DNA of 6,433 bases from Actinomycetota bacterium (GTDB taxonomy: Bacteria > Actinomycetota > Geothermincolia > Fen-727 > Anoxymicrobiaceae). The first letter of the stretch is position 1. Every line of letters begins with the position of its first letter. The stretch is from positions 1 through 6,433 of the forward strand of contig JAENXM010000100.1 of assembly GCA_016649525.1 (NCBI GenBank), read 5' to 3'. The notes beneath the pieces were generated by a model. That model saw only the letters and a list, made by a program, of their open reading frames with translations. It did not search any database and was not told the origin of the DNA. The position numbers and the translations under genes were made by a program. Below are positions 1 through 5,077 of this stretch, one piece after another.

Positions 1-140
1 CTGGGACCAGCGTTACCTTTTCATTGTATGCGATTTGGTTGTTTGTCCTGCTCTTTATGCTGTTCACAATCCCGTACGTGATTATTTTCGACAAGGCATT
101 CAGATCTTACGGGGAATTCTTAGAAACTCTTCAGGGCTGA
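1..140 (+). CDS. C-terminal end of an unidentified membrane protein (5' partial)
   Basis: The reading frame is open from the left edge (first full codon at base 3) to a TGA at 138-140, giving 45 visible residues. Residues ~6-28 are strongly hydrophobic (IWLFVLLFMLFTIPYVII) and look like a last transmembrane helix. They are followed by a short polar tail with K31 and R34, suggesting a cytoplasmic C-terminus by the positive-inside rule. The start and most of the protein lie outside the window, so the family cannot be named. By hand count GC is 61 of 140 bases (~44%), clearly below the genes that follow. The other two forward frames either stop early or give no coherent hydrophobic pattern. That this is coding is an inference from the frame, the helix-like segment and the stop. 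Confidence 0.55.
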   Translation, partial: GTSVTFSLYAIWLFVLLFMLFTIPYVIIFDKAFRSYGEFLETLQG

Positions 141-141
141 A

Positions 142-169
142 CTGACGGTCTAATAAAAGATATGATAAT
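142..169 (+). promoter_or_regulatory. Candidate sigma-70-like promoter for the amidohydrolase
   Basis: CTGACG at 142-147 (4 of 6 to TTGACA) and GATAAT at 164-169 (5 of 6 to TATAAT) are separated by 16 bp. They sit in an AT-rich gap (25 of 69 bases GC over 141-209) just upstream of a Shine-Dalgarno site and the TTG start at 210. Transcription would begin near 176, leaving a leader of about 34 nt. Assigned from consensus match only. Confidence 0.35.
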
Positions 170-198
170 GTGCCGATTGTTTGGGTTCTAATTTCGTT

Positions 199-202
199 GG
201 AG
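199..202 (+). promoter_or_regulatory. Ribosome binding site that supports the TTG start at 210
   Basis: GGAG lies 7 nt upstream of TTG 210-212. An in-frame TAA at 189-191 excludes any start further upstream, and no ATG or GTG lies between, so TTG with this SD is the only start that keeps the conserved N-terminal metal-binding strand. Confidence 0.6.
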
Positions 203-209
203 TCTTGTT

Positions 210-1055
210 TTGATAGTAGACGCGCACACGCACATATTCCCGCCGGAAGTAATCGAGCGCCGGGACATCTTCGCGAAGCGAGACTCCTCTTTCGAGTTCA
301 TATACGGTGACCCGAAGGCCAGGATGGTCACATACCCCGAGCTAATCGAGGAGATGGACTCCTCCGGGGTGGACATGGCCATCGTTTGCGGCTTTCCATG
401 GAGGAGCCTCGACCTCTGCCGCCAGCACAATAACTACATGATGGAGGCCGTGCGCGCCCACCCCGACCGACTGACGGGACTGGCGATTGTCAACCCCGTC
501 GCCGGAAACGCCTCTGACAGGGAGCTCGAGCGCTGCCTCGACGGCGGGCTGAAGGGGGTCGGCGAGATATCGGCCGACGCGCAGGGGTTCAGGCTCGACG
601 ATACTTCTACCGCCGGCAGGATCGCGAGCGTTGTCGCGGAGGCCGGGCTTTTCATACTGATCCATGCAAATGAAGATGTCGGGCACTTCTACCCCGGCAA
701 GACTCCCACAAGCCCCGCCTCCGTTTACCGCTTTCTCGAGAAGTTCCCGGACACCACGACCGTGCTCGGGCACTGGGGCGGGGGGCTCTTCTTCTACGAG
801 TTGATGCCGGAGGTCGCAAAGCTCACCTCGTCGGTCTATTACGACACGGCCGCCTCGCCTTTCCTGTACCGCCAGCAGGTCTACAGGGTCGCGGTTGACA
901 TCGTCGGACCGGGCCGCATCCTCTTCGCCACCGACTACCCGCTGCTTAGAATGCAGCGCCACCTCAACGAGATAAACAGGGCGGGGCTCTCCGAAGACGC
1001 GCTCGCCGCCATCCTCGGCAGGAACGCGAAGGGCCTTCTAGGGCTCGAGTTCTAG
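210..1055 (+). CDS. Metal-dependent amidohydrolase (amidohydrolase_2 / ACMSD-like family)
   Basis: The 281-residue protein has the layout of the amidohydrolase_2 family: a TIM-barrel metalloenzyme that hydrolyses or decarboxylates small carboxylic or aromatic substrates, presumably in the cytosol. The metal-ligand pattern is visible: VDAHTHIFP at the N-terminus (H6, H8), H152 in ILIHAN, H188 in VLGHWGGG, and D242 in FATDYP near the C-terminus. Length is normal for the family and there is no signal peptide. It starts at a TTG with GGAG 7 nt upstream. It stands alone on the plus strand behind its own candidate promoter, and its 3' end overlaps the convergent HAD gene by 18 bp. The substrate cannot be inferred, because members range from decarboxylases to lactonase-like hydrolases and no pathway genes are adjacent. 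Confidence 0.88.
   Translation: MIVDAHTHIFPPEVIERRDIFAKRDSSFEFIYGDPKARMVTYPELIEEMDSSGVDMAIVCGFPWRSLDLCRQHNNYMMEAVRAHPDRLTGLAIVNPVAGNASDRELERCLDGGLKGVGEISADAQGFRLDDTSTAGRIASVVAEAGLFILIHANEDVGHFYPGKTPTSPASVYRFLEKFPDTTTVLGHWGGGLFFYELMPEVAKLTSSVYYDTAASPFLYRQQVYRVAVDIVGPGRILFATDYPLLRMQRHLNEINRAGLSEDALAAILGRNAKGLLGLEF
1038..1055. repeat. 18-bp near-palindrome forming the shared 3' ends of two convergent genes
   Basis: The overlap reads CTAGGGCTCGAGTTCTAG: CTAG ends, a CTCGAG core, and two mismatched pairs. It is six codons long and the two strands are in register. The plus strand encodes L-G-L-E-F-stop and the minus strand L-E-L-E-P-stop. As plus-strand RNA it could fold into a 7-bp stem (two G-U pairs) with a UCGA loop. 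No U-tract follows, so it is not a standard intrinsic terminator. Confidence 0.6.
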
Positions 1056-1766
1056 CAGTTCGAGAAGTCCATATAGATCATTTATCACCGGCACGTCCGC
1101 GGTATGCCCGAATCCGAACCTGTCTATCAGAACCGGGAAGATGCCGACGCTTCTAGCCCCCAGGACGTCCGCGTAGTAGTGGTCACCGACGTGCACCGTT
1201 CTGGCAGGCGCGACATCCACGCGCTCGAGCGCGACCTCGAAGATGTGCGGGTCAGGTTTTATAAGCCCCACGCTCGCTGACGAGATGACCGAATCGAGGT
1301 AGCGGTCGAGACCCATGTCGAAGCAGAGCTTGGCCAGGCGCGCGTCCCAGTTGGAGACCAGCGCCAGCCGCAGGCCCTCGCTTCTCAACCTCTCGAACAC
1401 CGGTACCACATCGGGGAAGGTGCGCCATCGGTCGCCGTGCCCGAAGTAATCATATAGGGCCCTGCCCATGAAATGCCTGTCGCCGTCGATGCCCATCTCC
1501 TCGAGCACGACCGCGAACATATCCACCCACATCGTCGAAGTGTCATCCTCCGTCGCCCAGAAGGTGTCGTCACTCCAGTAGCGCTCCTCGTAGAACCGGT
1601 CGGCGGCAATCATCCCTTGGAGAAGCTGTTCATCTGTAGCCGTGTACCCGAACTGTTCGATCACGTGGCGGCAGATGGCCTGCATCGATGGGTAGGGTTT
1701 CAGCAACGTGTTCCCGACGTCGAAGAACACCGCTTCGATCTCGTCTGCGCTTATACTTTGCATCAT
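1038..1766 (-). CDS. HAD-superfamily hydrolase (cap subfamily I type)
   Basis: This 242-residue protein shows the ordered haloacid-dehalogenase motifs. Motif I is FFDVGNTLL with the nucleophile D16. A helical cap region spans ~25-115. Motif II is LALVSNWD (S138, N139). The motif III lysine is K170 in LIKPDPHIF, and motif IV is VHVGDHYYADVLGA with D195 and D200. Such enzymes form an aspartyl-phosphate (or ester) intermediate and usually act as phosphatases. The residue two after the nucleophile is Gly18, where classical phosphatases carry Asp; this DxGxT variant occurs in some HAD subfamilies (HDHD3/DREG-2-like). ATG ATG occurs at 1766-1761. AAAGGA lies 7 nt before the first ATG, which supports that start. 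It is convergent with the amidohydrolase and divergent from plsC. Substrate unknown. Confidence 0.87.
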   Translation of the reverse strand: MMQSISADEIEAVFFDVGNTLLKPYPSMQAICRHVIEQFGYTATDEQLLQGMIAADRFYEERYWSDDTFWATEDDTSTMWVDMFAVVLEEMGIDGDRHFMGRALYDYFGHGDRWRTFPDVVPVFERLRSEGLRLALVSNWDARLAKLCFDMGLDRYLDSVISSASVGLIKPDPHIFEVALERVDVAPARTVHVGDHYYADVLGARSVGIFPVLIDRFGFGHTADVPVINDLYGLLELLELEP

Positions 1767-1879
1767 TCCTGAATCCTTTTGTCCCGTTTCGCCTTTATAT
1801 CACAAATCAGTGACTTCGTTGTCCTCCTAGCGTAATATTAAGCAATCATCAATACATAAACCACCGCCGAGGGACCAGT
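1767..1879. promoter_or_regulatory. Divergent promoter region between the HAD gene and plsC
   Basis: This 113-bp, AT-richer gap separates two divergently read genes and must supply both promoters. Rightward, GTGACT (1810-1815) and TAATAT (1833-1838) are 17 bp apart, each 4 of 6 to consensus. They would start RNA near 1845, ahead of GAGGG at 1869-1873 (6 nt before the plsC ATG). Leftward, TATAAA on the minus strand (1799-1794) is a possible -10 without a clear -35. No open frame of note lies here. Confidence 0.35.
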
Positions 1880-2758
1880 ATGTGGCTTAGATACATAGTG
1901 ATGCGCCCACCCTTCGCGGCGCTCGCGAGGACGAAGAAATACAGGCTCAAGGTCGAGGGCTCCGATAGCGTCCCGCGCTACGGCCCTTTCATCGTGGTGG
2001 CCAACCACCAGAGCAGCACCGACATAGTCGCCATCGCCCTCGCGCTGAAGAACGCCCTCGTAAGAAGCCACATGTGGCCGTGGGCGAAGGTCGAGATACA
2101 GAAAGGCCGGGAGGGGCCGCTCGGAAGGATACTGTGGAACATCTTCGGGGTGATCCCCATCGACCGCGAGGCGGGTCAATCGGAGGAGACCATCAGGTCC
2201 AGCCTCGAGTACCTGCAGCGTGGTGAGATAATCTGCGTGTTCCCCGAGGGCACGCGCTACAAGAACAAGGAGCTCGGCTGGTTCGAGTACGGGGTCGCGA
2301 ACCTCGCCCGGGCGGCGCCGGCCCCCATACTGCCCGTCGGCATATACAGGAGGGAAGGGGACGGCGGCATTCAGGTGAATGTAGGAAGGCCCTTCTTCAT
2401 GCCGCCAATAAAGGCGCGGTACGAAAGACTTGAGGCGCTGGAGGACAGGGTCGAGGAAAGGGTCGGCCAGCAGATCGACGCCCTGAAGCAGTGGAGCGCG
2501 GTGGCGCCCCGCGACAAGAAGGGGATGAGAATGATCGCGAACATGATAAACATGGTCGTCGACCTACTGGGCCGGCAGGAGATAAGCTTCGACCGCTTCT
2601 GCCGCATGGCGGAGAGCGAGGACAACGAGTTCATAAGGGACAGGGTGCTCGAACTGCTGCCGGAGGGCTGGAGTAAGGTGGAAGAAGAGAAAAAGGAGAA
2701 GAAGGAGCGCGACAAGCGCTCGTCTTCCAGGACAGAGAACGATGACGGTAACGACTGA
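1880..2758 (+). CDS. plsC: 1-acyl-sn-glycerol-3-phosphate acyltransferase (PlsC-like) with C-terminal extension
   Basis: This protein probably transfers an acyl group to lysophosphatidic acid at the membrane, making phosphatidic acid for phospholipid synthesis. The four acyltransferase blocks are visible in order: VVANHQSSTDIVAI (the catalytic H-x4-D pair H43/D48), GVIPIDRE at 90-97, FPEGTRYK at 121-128 (acceptor phosphate binding) and PILPVGIYR at 149-157. At 292 residues it is longer than typical ~240-residue PlsC proteins. Beyond ~205 it carries an extension with a helical, Met-rich part (~212-262) and a highly charged Lys/Glu/Asp tail (266-292). No clear N-terminal transmembrane helix is seen, though the first 10 residues are amphipathic. 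The ATG at 1880 has GAGGG 6 nt upstream. A 50-residue Cys4 protein gene starts 3 nt after its stop. Related acyltransferases with other acceptors share these motifs, so the exact acceptor is inferred. Confidence 0.87.
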   Translation: MWLRYIVMRPPFAALARTKKYRLKVEGSDSVPRYGPFIVVANHQSSTDIVAIALALKNALVRSHMWPWAKVEIQKGREGPLGRILWNIFGVIPIDREAGQSEETIRSSLEYLQRGEIICVFPEGTRYKNKELGWFEYGVANLARAAPAPILPVGIYRREGDGGIQVNVGRPFFMPPIKARYERLEALEDRVEERVGQQIDALKQWSAVAPRDKKGMRMIANMINMVVDLLGRQEISFDRFCRMAESEDNEFIRDRVLELLPEGWSKVEEEKKEKKERDKRSSSRTENDDGND

Positions 2759-2761
2759 CGA

Positions 2762-2914
2762 ATGAACCCTGTTTCACGCCTCTGGTTGAGAATGAGAAAG
2801 AAGCTCGGCAACCCGAAGCTCCTCTGCGACACGTGCATGTACGACTACCCTTCGGCCTGCTGGAACCCGAAGCGCCCGAACGCGACCGAGTGCCCGGATT
2901 ACAGGAAGAAATAG
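2762..2914 (+). CDS. Small four-cysteine (zinc-ribbon-like) protein, 50 aa
   Basis: A short frame begins with ATG three bases after the plsC stop and ends at TAG 2912-2914. The product is basic and cysteine-patterned: LLCDTCMYDYP (C22, C25), C33 in SACWNPKRPN, and C44 in ATECPDYRKK, i.e. C-x2-C-x7-C-x10-C. Four spaced cysteines in so short a protein suggest one bound zinc (or a small Fe-S/redox site). The first ~18 residues are basic, with a cluster of Arg/Lys. No strong SD precedes the ATG, so translation may be coupled to plsC termination. ATG at 2792 (M11) is an alternative start that keeps all cysteines. I recall similar short proteins ending in a CPDY motif, but cannot name a family. Function unknown; a nucleic-acid- or protein-binding zinc finger is a guess. 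Confidence 0.68.
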   Translation: MNPVSRLWLRMRKKLGNPKLLCDTCMYDYPSACWNPKRPNATECPDYRKK

Positions 2915-2936
2915 TTGCGGGTTTATATCGCGCGCG

Positions 2937-3812
2937 TCAGAGCGAGTGGATGATGCGGGGCTTGAGCATCGGGGGGTCGGGATGGGCGAGCACCTGGTCT
3001 ATCGCGGCGATTAGCTCTTCCCTGTCTTCCGGCAGCCGACCGTAGAGAGGCAGGTAGTTGGAGACGTGGTCGCTCAAGAACCGGGCGCCCTCCACGTCGA
3101 GGTGTGAAAGCAATAATCTGGTCTCCTGGGCTATCTCCCTTCCGGAGCATTCCTCGAACTCGCCGCTTAAGACCTCTTCGTACATCGGGACACCGGGCAG
3201 GATGACAAGTGTGCGGATCCTGATGTAGTCGGGTTTCATCCTGTTGAGGGTGAGCGCGGAGTTGATAGCGTGCTCGCGAGTACGCCCGCGCCCCCCGAGG
3301 CCCGCAAGAACGTAGACAGACAGCTCTATACCCGCCTGCTTGACCTTCTCCGCCGCCTTCACATAGTCATCGGCCGTTACGCCCTTGCGCACCCGCCTCA
3401 GTATCTCGTCGTCCCCGCTCTCGAGCCCCATGTAGATTATCTTCAGGCCGTGTTCGGCCAGACGGGTGAGGTCCGCCACGTCCCTCCCACGGATGAACCG
3501 CGCACCGCCGTAGCACGAGATGCGCTCGAGGCGTGGAAACGCCTCGTTCAGGTAGTCGAGCACCTCGATGAAACCGCCAGTTCTCATCGCGATGGTGTTG
3601 CCGTCGGCGAGGAAGACCGAGGTCGGGTCGGCCCAGACACTCCGGGCCATGTCGATGTCCTCTTTTATCTCGAGGACAGGCCGGACCCTGTATTTCTTCT
3701 CCTTGTACATGCTGCAGAAAGTGCAGCGGTTGTGCGGGCAGCCGACAGTCGCCTGTATTATGAGGCTCGCGGCCTCACACGGGGGCCTGAAGACCGGTTC
3801 CTCGTACCTCAA
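2937..3812 (-). CDS. Radical SAM enzyme of the COG1032-like type
   Basis: This 291-residue protein carries an N-terminal cysteine cluster, GCPHNRCTFCSMYK (C25, C30, C33), expected to bind a [4Fe-4S] cluster that cleaves S-adenosylmethionine to start radical chemistry. Later elements fit the radical SAM barrel: FLADGNT at 67-73, CYGGAR at 100-105, and YMGLESGDDEIL at 127-138 (SAM-binding ESG strand). A C-terminal SDHVSNYLPLYGRLPEDREE at 247-266 is characteristic of a group of COG1032 oxidoreductases. No B12-binding domain or SPASM extension is visible. The cysteine spacing is C-x4-C-x2-C rather than the canonical C-x3-C-x2-C. It starts at TTG 3812, which overlaps the Nudix stop (TTGA), with GGAGG 7 nt upstream inside the Nudix gene. 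Translation is therefore probably coupled to the Nudix hydrolase. Reaction and substrate are unknown. Confidence 0.88.
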   Translation of the reverse strand: MRYEEPVFRPPCEAASLIIQATVGCPHNRCTFCSMYKEKKYRVRPVLEIKEDIDMARSVWADPTSVFLADGNTIAMRTGGFIEVLDYLNEAFPRLERISCYGGARFIRGRDVADLTRLAEHGLKIIYMGLESGDDEILRRVRKGVTADDYVKAAEKVKQAGIELSVYVLAGLGGRGRTREHAINSALTLNRMKPDYIRIRTLVILPGVPMYEEVLSGEFEECSGREIAQETRLLLSHLDVEGARFLSDHVSNYLPLYGRLPEDREELIAAIDQVLAHPDPPMLKPRIIHSL

Positions 3813-4384
3813 GCTCCTACCTCCATCTGCGCCACGGTCAGGTCGGTCAGCGCCACCCGGTAGCTCAACAGGCCCCAGTTGGTGTCGAGCAGCGCCTGGC
3901 GGATGTCTCCCTGCAGCTCGTCCAGGGTCGCCCAGCGGGCCTCGGCGATTTCGCCCGTGTCGATCGGATTTATCTCCCCGTCAACCTGCCGCGCCTCGAA
4001 GATGTGAGACGTCCAGTCGATGAACCGCTCCCCGCTTGTGAACTTCACGTTTATGCGCGTGAGGTAGCGGACCAATTCTATATCGAGCCCTGTCTCCTCG
4101 TGCGCCTCCCTGACCGCACCGTCCACCAGCGGTTCGTCCCGGCTCGCGGCGCCGCTCGGCGCCCTGAAGACAGTGGGAGGGAAGATGGGTTTCCTTATGA
4201 CCGCAATCCTGTCGGGGTCTTCCCTGTTGCGGATGAACATGGTGACGTCGTGGTCGCGGCCGTCGCCCATGCTCCCCTCGACCACATCAAACTCGACCTG
4301 GTTGATCTCGTAACGCATCTCGGCGACGACCGGTTCGCCCAGCCTGTTCTCGGTTTGTTTTACGTCATCTTCTCTATCGAGCAT
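3809..4384 (-). CDS. Nudix hydrolase
   Basis: From the ATG at 4384 the protein has 191 residues. It contains a full Nudix box at ~78-100, matching G-x5-E-x7-R-E-U-x-E-E-x-G-U, with the core VREAHEETGL that binds Mg2+ to hydrolyse nucleoside-diphosphate-linked substrates. A substrate-side strand, VFRAPSG, directly precedes it. An upstream in-frame extension to 4465 exists but is basic, low-complexity and overlaps the glycosidase remnant in another frame, so I reject it. ATG 4318 (giving 169 residues) is a possible later start. No good SD precedes 4384. Instead a TACAAT box at 4396-4391 would put transcription start at the ATG itself. The last codons contain the SD for the downstream radical SAM gene, and the stop overlaps its TTG by 4 nt. 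The substrate (ADP-ribose, sugar nucleotide, other) cannot be told. Confidence 0.85.
   Translation of the reverse strand: MLDREDDVKQTENRLGEPVVAEMRYEINQVEFDVVEGSMGDGRDHDVTMFIRNREDPDRIAVIRKPIFPPTVFRAPSGAASRDEPLVDGAVREAHEETGLDIELVRYLTRINVKFTSGERFIDWTSHIFEARQVDGEINPIDTGEIAEARWATLDELQGDIRQALLDTNWGLLSYRVALTDLTVAQMEVGA
3820..3824 (-). promoter_or_regulatory. Internal ribosome binding site for the TTG start of the radical SAM gene
   Basis: On the minus strand GGAGG lies 7 nt before TTG 3812, inside the final codons of the Nudix gene (M-E-V-G-A-stop). It decides the TTG start and, with the TTGA stop/start overlap, indicates coupled translation of the two genes. Confidence 0.6.
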
Positions 4385-4959
4385 GCTCTTATTGTACAAC
4401 GACCGGGAAACGGGCTCACCCGCAACGTCTCGCCCGCTACGTTCAGCTCGTTCTCGAGCTGCCACATGTGAACCCTGTCCCTGTAACGCCTGACCGCCGC
4501 GCGCGTGTGCAGATAGGCATGAGCGAGGTAGCTCTCGCGACCGATGAAATCAGGGATTGCGCGTGCGCAAGATGAGCCGACCAGGGCTGAAGGTATCTGG
4601 AAGTCGTAGGCGGCGGCGACAACCATGTGCGGCTCTATACCGGCCTTGACCAGGCCGTAGATCGACATGTCGTAGCGTTCCCAGTTTATCCCCCAGGCTC
4701 CCCCCGAGTATTCTTCCACCATCTTCTCGGTGACATCCTCCGGACCGATAAGCTTCTGCTCTACAAGCAGTTCCACCTGGTGCCAGTGTATCTGGGGGCG
4801 GAAGGAGTTCGCGCCCGATTCGACGAGATTGCCTACGAGTCTCTCGAGCCGCGCCTCGAAAGACGTCCCGGACCAGGGATACCATGTATCGTGGCCCCCG
4901 CAGTGCGAAAAGCCCCACAGCCCTTCCGCCGGAATCTCCCATTTTTCTTCCTCAACCAT
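4360..4959 (-). pseudogene. Truncated glycoside hydrolase remnant (clan GH-A-like half barrel)
   Basis: The frame encodes an N-terminal half of a TIM-barrel glycosidase-like protein. It has aromatic-rich starting strands (GLWGFSHCGGHDTWYPWSG), a second-strand SGANSFRPQIHWHQVE, a third near IEPHMVVAAAYDFQIP, and then DRVHMWQLENELN. The Asn-Glu pair of that last piece sits where clan GH-A enzymes keep the acid/base residue at the end of strand 4 (N170/E171 from ATG 4959). Soon after it, sequence turns into a short non-family-like tail and stops at TAA 4362-4360. Strands 5-8 and the nucleophile Glu are missing, and the DNA where they should lie encodes the Nudix protein. ATG 4959 follows GGGGGG by 5 nt; a GTG at 5001 would add 14 residues. 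It overlaps the Nudix start by 25 nt. Most likely a deletion-truncated gene without activity; a short functional protein is possible but less likely. Confidence 0.6.
4391..4396 (-). promoter_or_regulatory. Candidate -10 box for a leaderless Nudix transcript
   Basis: TACAAT (5 of 6 to TATAAT) on the minus strand ends 6 nt before the Nudix ATG. Counting the usual -7 position from its last base puts +1 exactly at the A of ATG 4384. The -35 region at 17-bp spacing (GTGAGC) matches only 3 of 6. It lies inside the 3' end of the glycosidase remnant. Confidence 0.35.
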
Positions 4960-5007
4960 GCCATCCCCCCGGTCGCGGGACTTGTTCGAGTATCTTAACA
5001 CCGCCCG

Positions 5008-5025
5008 CGGCCGTTATACGGGCCG
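5008..5025. repeat. Interrupted inverted repeat between divergent genes
   Basis: CGGCCGT (5008-5014) and ACGGGCCG (5018-5025) pair as a 7-bp dyad with a one-base bulge (G5022) around a 3-nt centre. It lies about 20 bp upstream of the extended -10 of the ADP-ribosylglycohydrolase, where an operator could act, but no regulator is known and chance is possible in GC-rich DNA. Confidence 0.3.
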
Positions 5026-5043
5026 AATCGGGCGAATGGGCTG

Positions 5044-5052
5044 TGCTATACT
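5044..5052 (+). promoter_or_regulatory. Extended -10 promoter element for the ADP-ribosylglycohydrolase
   Basis: TGCTATACT has the TGn extension followed by TATACT (5 of 6 to TATAAT). No -35 match lies 16-18 bp upstream, which is usual for extended -10 promoters. Transcription would begin near 5059, followed by AAAGGA at 5067-5072 and ATG at 5078. Confidence 0.5.
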
Positions 5053-5077
5053 CTCCGTGACCAGAGAAAGGACCTCT

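Larger units (their letters stand above)
4960..5077. promoter_or_regulatory. Divergent intergenic region between the glycosidase remnant and the ADP-ribosylglycohydrolase
   Basis: About 118 bp separate the divergent starts. Rightward it holds an extended -10 and an SD. Leftward, TATAAC on the minus strand (5018-5013) and TAAGAT (4997-4992) are possible -10 boxes for the truncated gene, neither with a convincing -35. An interrupted dyad at 5008-5025 and two CGAAT copies with a 9-bp period (5024-5028, 5033-5037) lie between. No short gene is supported. Confidence 0.4.

Noticed and set aside
162..191. Tiny ATG frame (9 codons) in the gap before the amidohydrolase
   Set aside because: No SD and no recognisable leader-peptide or attenuator structure; it also overlaps the candidate -10 box.
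342..962. 206-residue antisense frame within the amidohydrolase
   Set aside because: Its composition is that of a GC-rich antisense shadow (Arg/Gly/Val/Glu rich), and it has no motif, while the plus strand carries a complete enzyme.
1822..1827. Perfect AGGAGG on the minus strand in the divergent region
   Set aside because: No start codon with an open frame follows at usable spacing; the nearby GTG reaches a stop after two codons.
2371..2838. 155-residue Ser/Phe-rich antisense frame over the 3' part of plsC
   Set aside because: The Ser/Phe runs are simply the complement of the Lys/Glu-rich plsC tail.
2915..2936. Possible bidirectional terminator between the Cys4 gene and the radical SAM gene
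   Set aside because: The 22-bp gap has a CG-rich run but no stable hairpin with a following U-tract on either strand.
3270..3863. 197-residue plus-strand frame opposite the radical SAM gene
   Set aside because: Shadow of a gene with clear catalytic motifs on the other strand; it has no recognisable domain.
4385..4465. Upstream in-frame extension of the Nudix protein
   Set aside because: The 27 extra residues are basic and low in complexity, start at no supported RBS, and overlap the glycosidase frame; the Nudix-like protein makes sense from 4384.
4557..4570. 14-bp palindrome TTGCGC-GT-GCGCAA
   Set aside because: It lies inside the glycosidase reading frame in GC-rich DNA with no promoter nearby, so it is probably chance.
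4730..5077. N-terminal extension of the ADP-ribosylglycohydrolase frame back to 4730
   Set aside because: It lies antisense to the glycosidase remnant, has no family features, and the ATG at 5078 has its own SD and promoter and begins just before the conserved first block.
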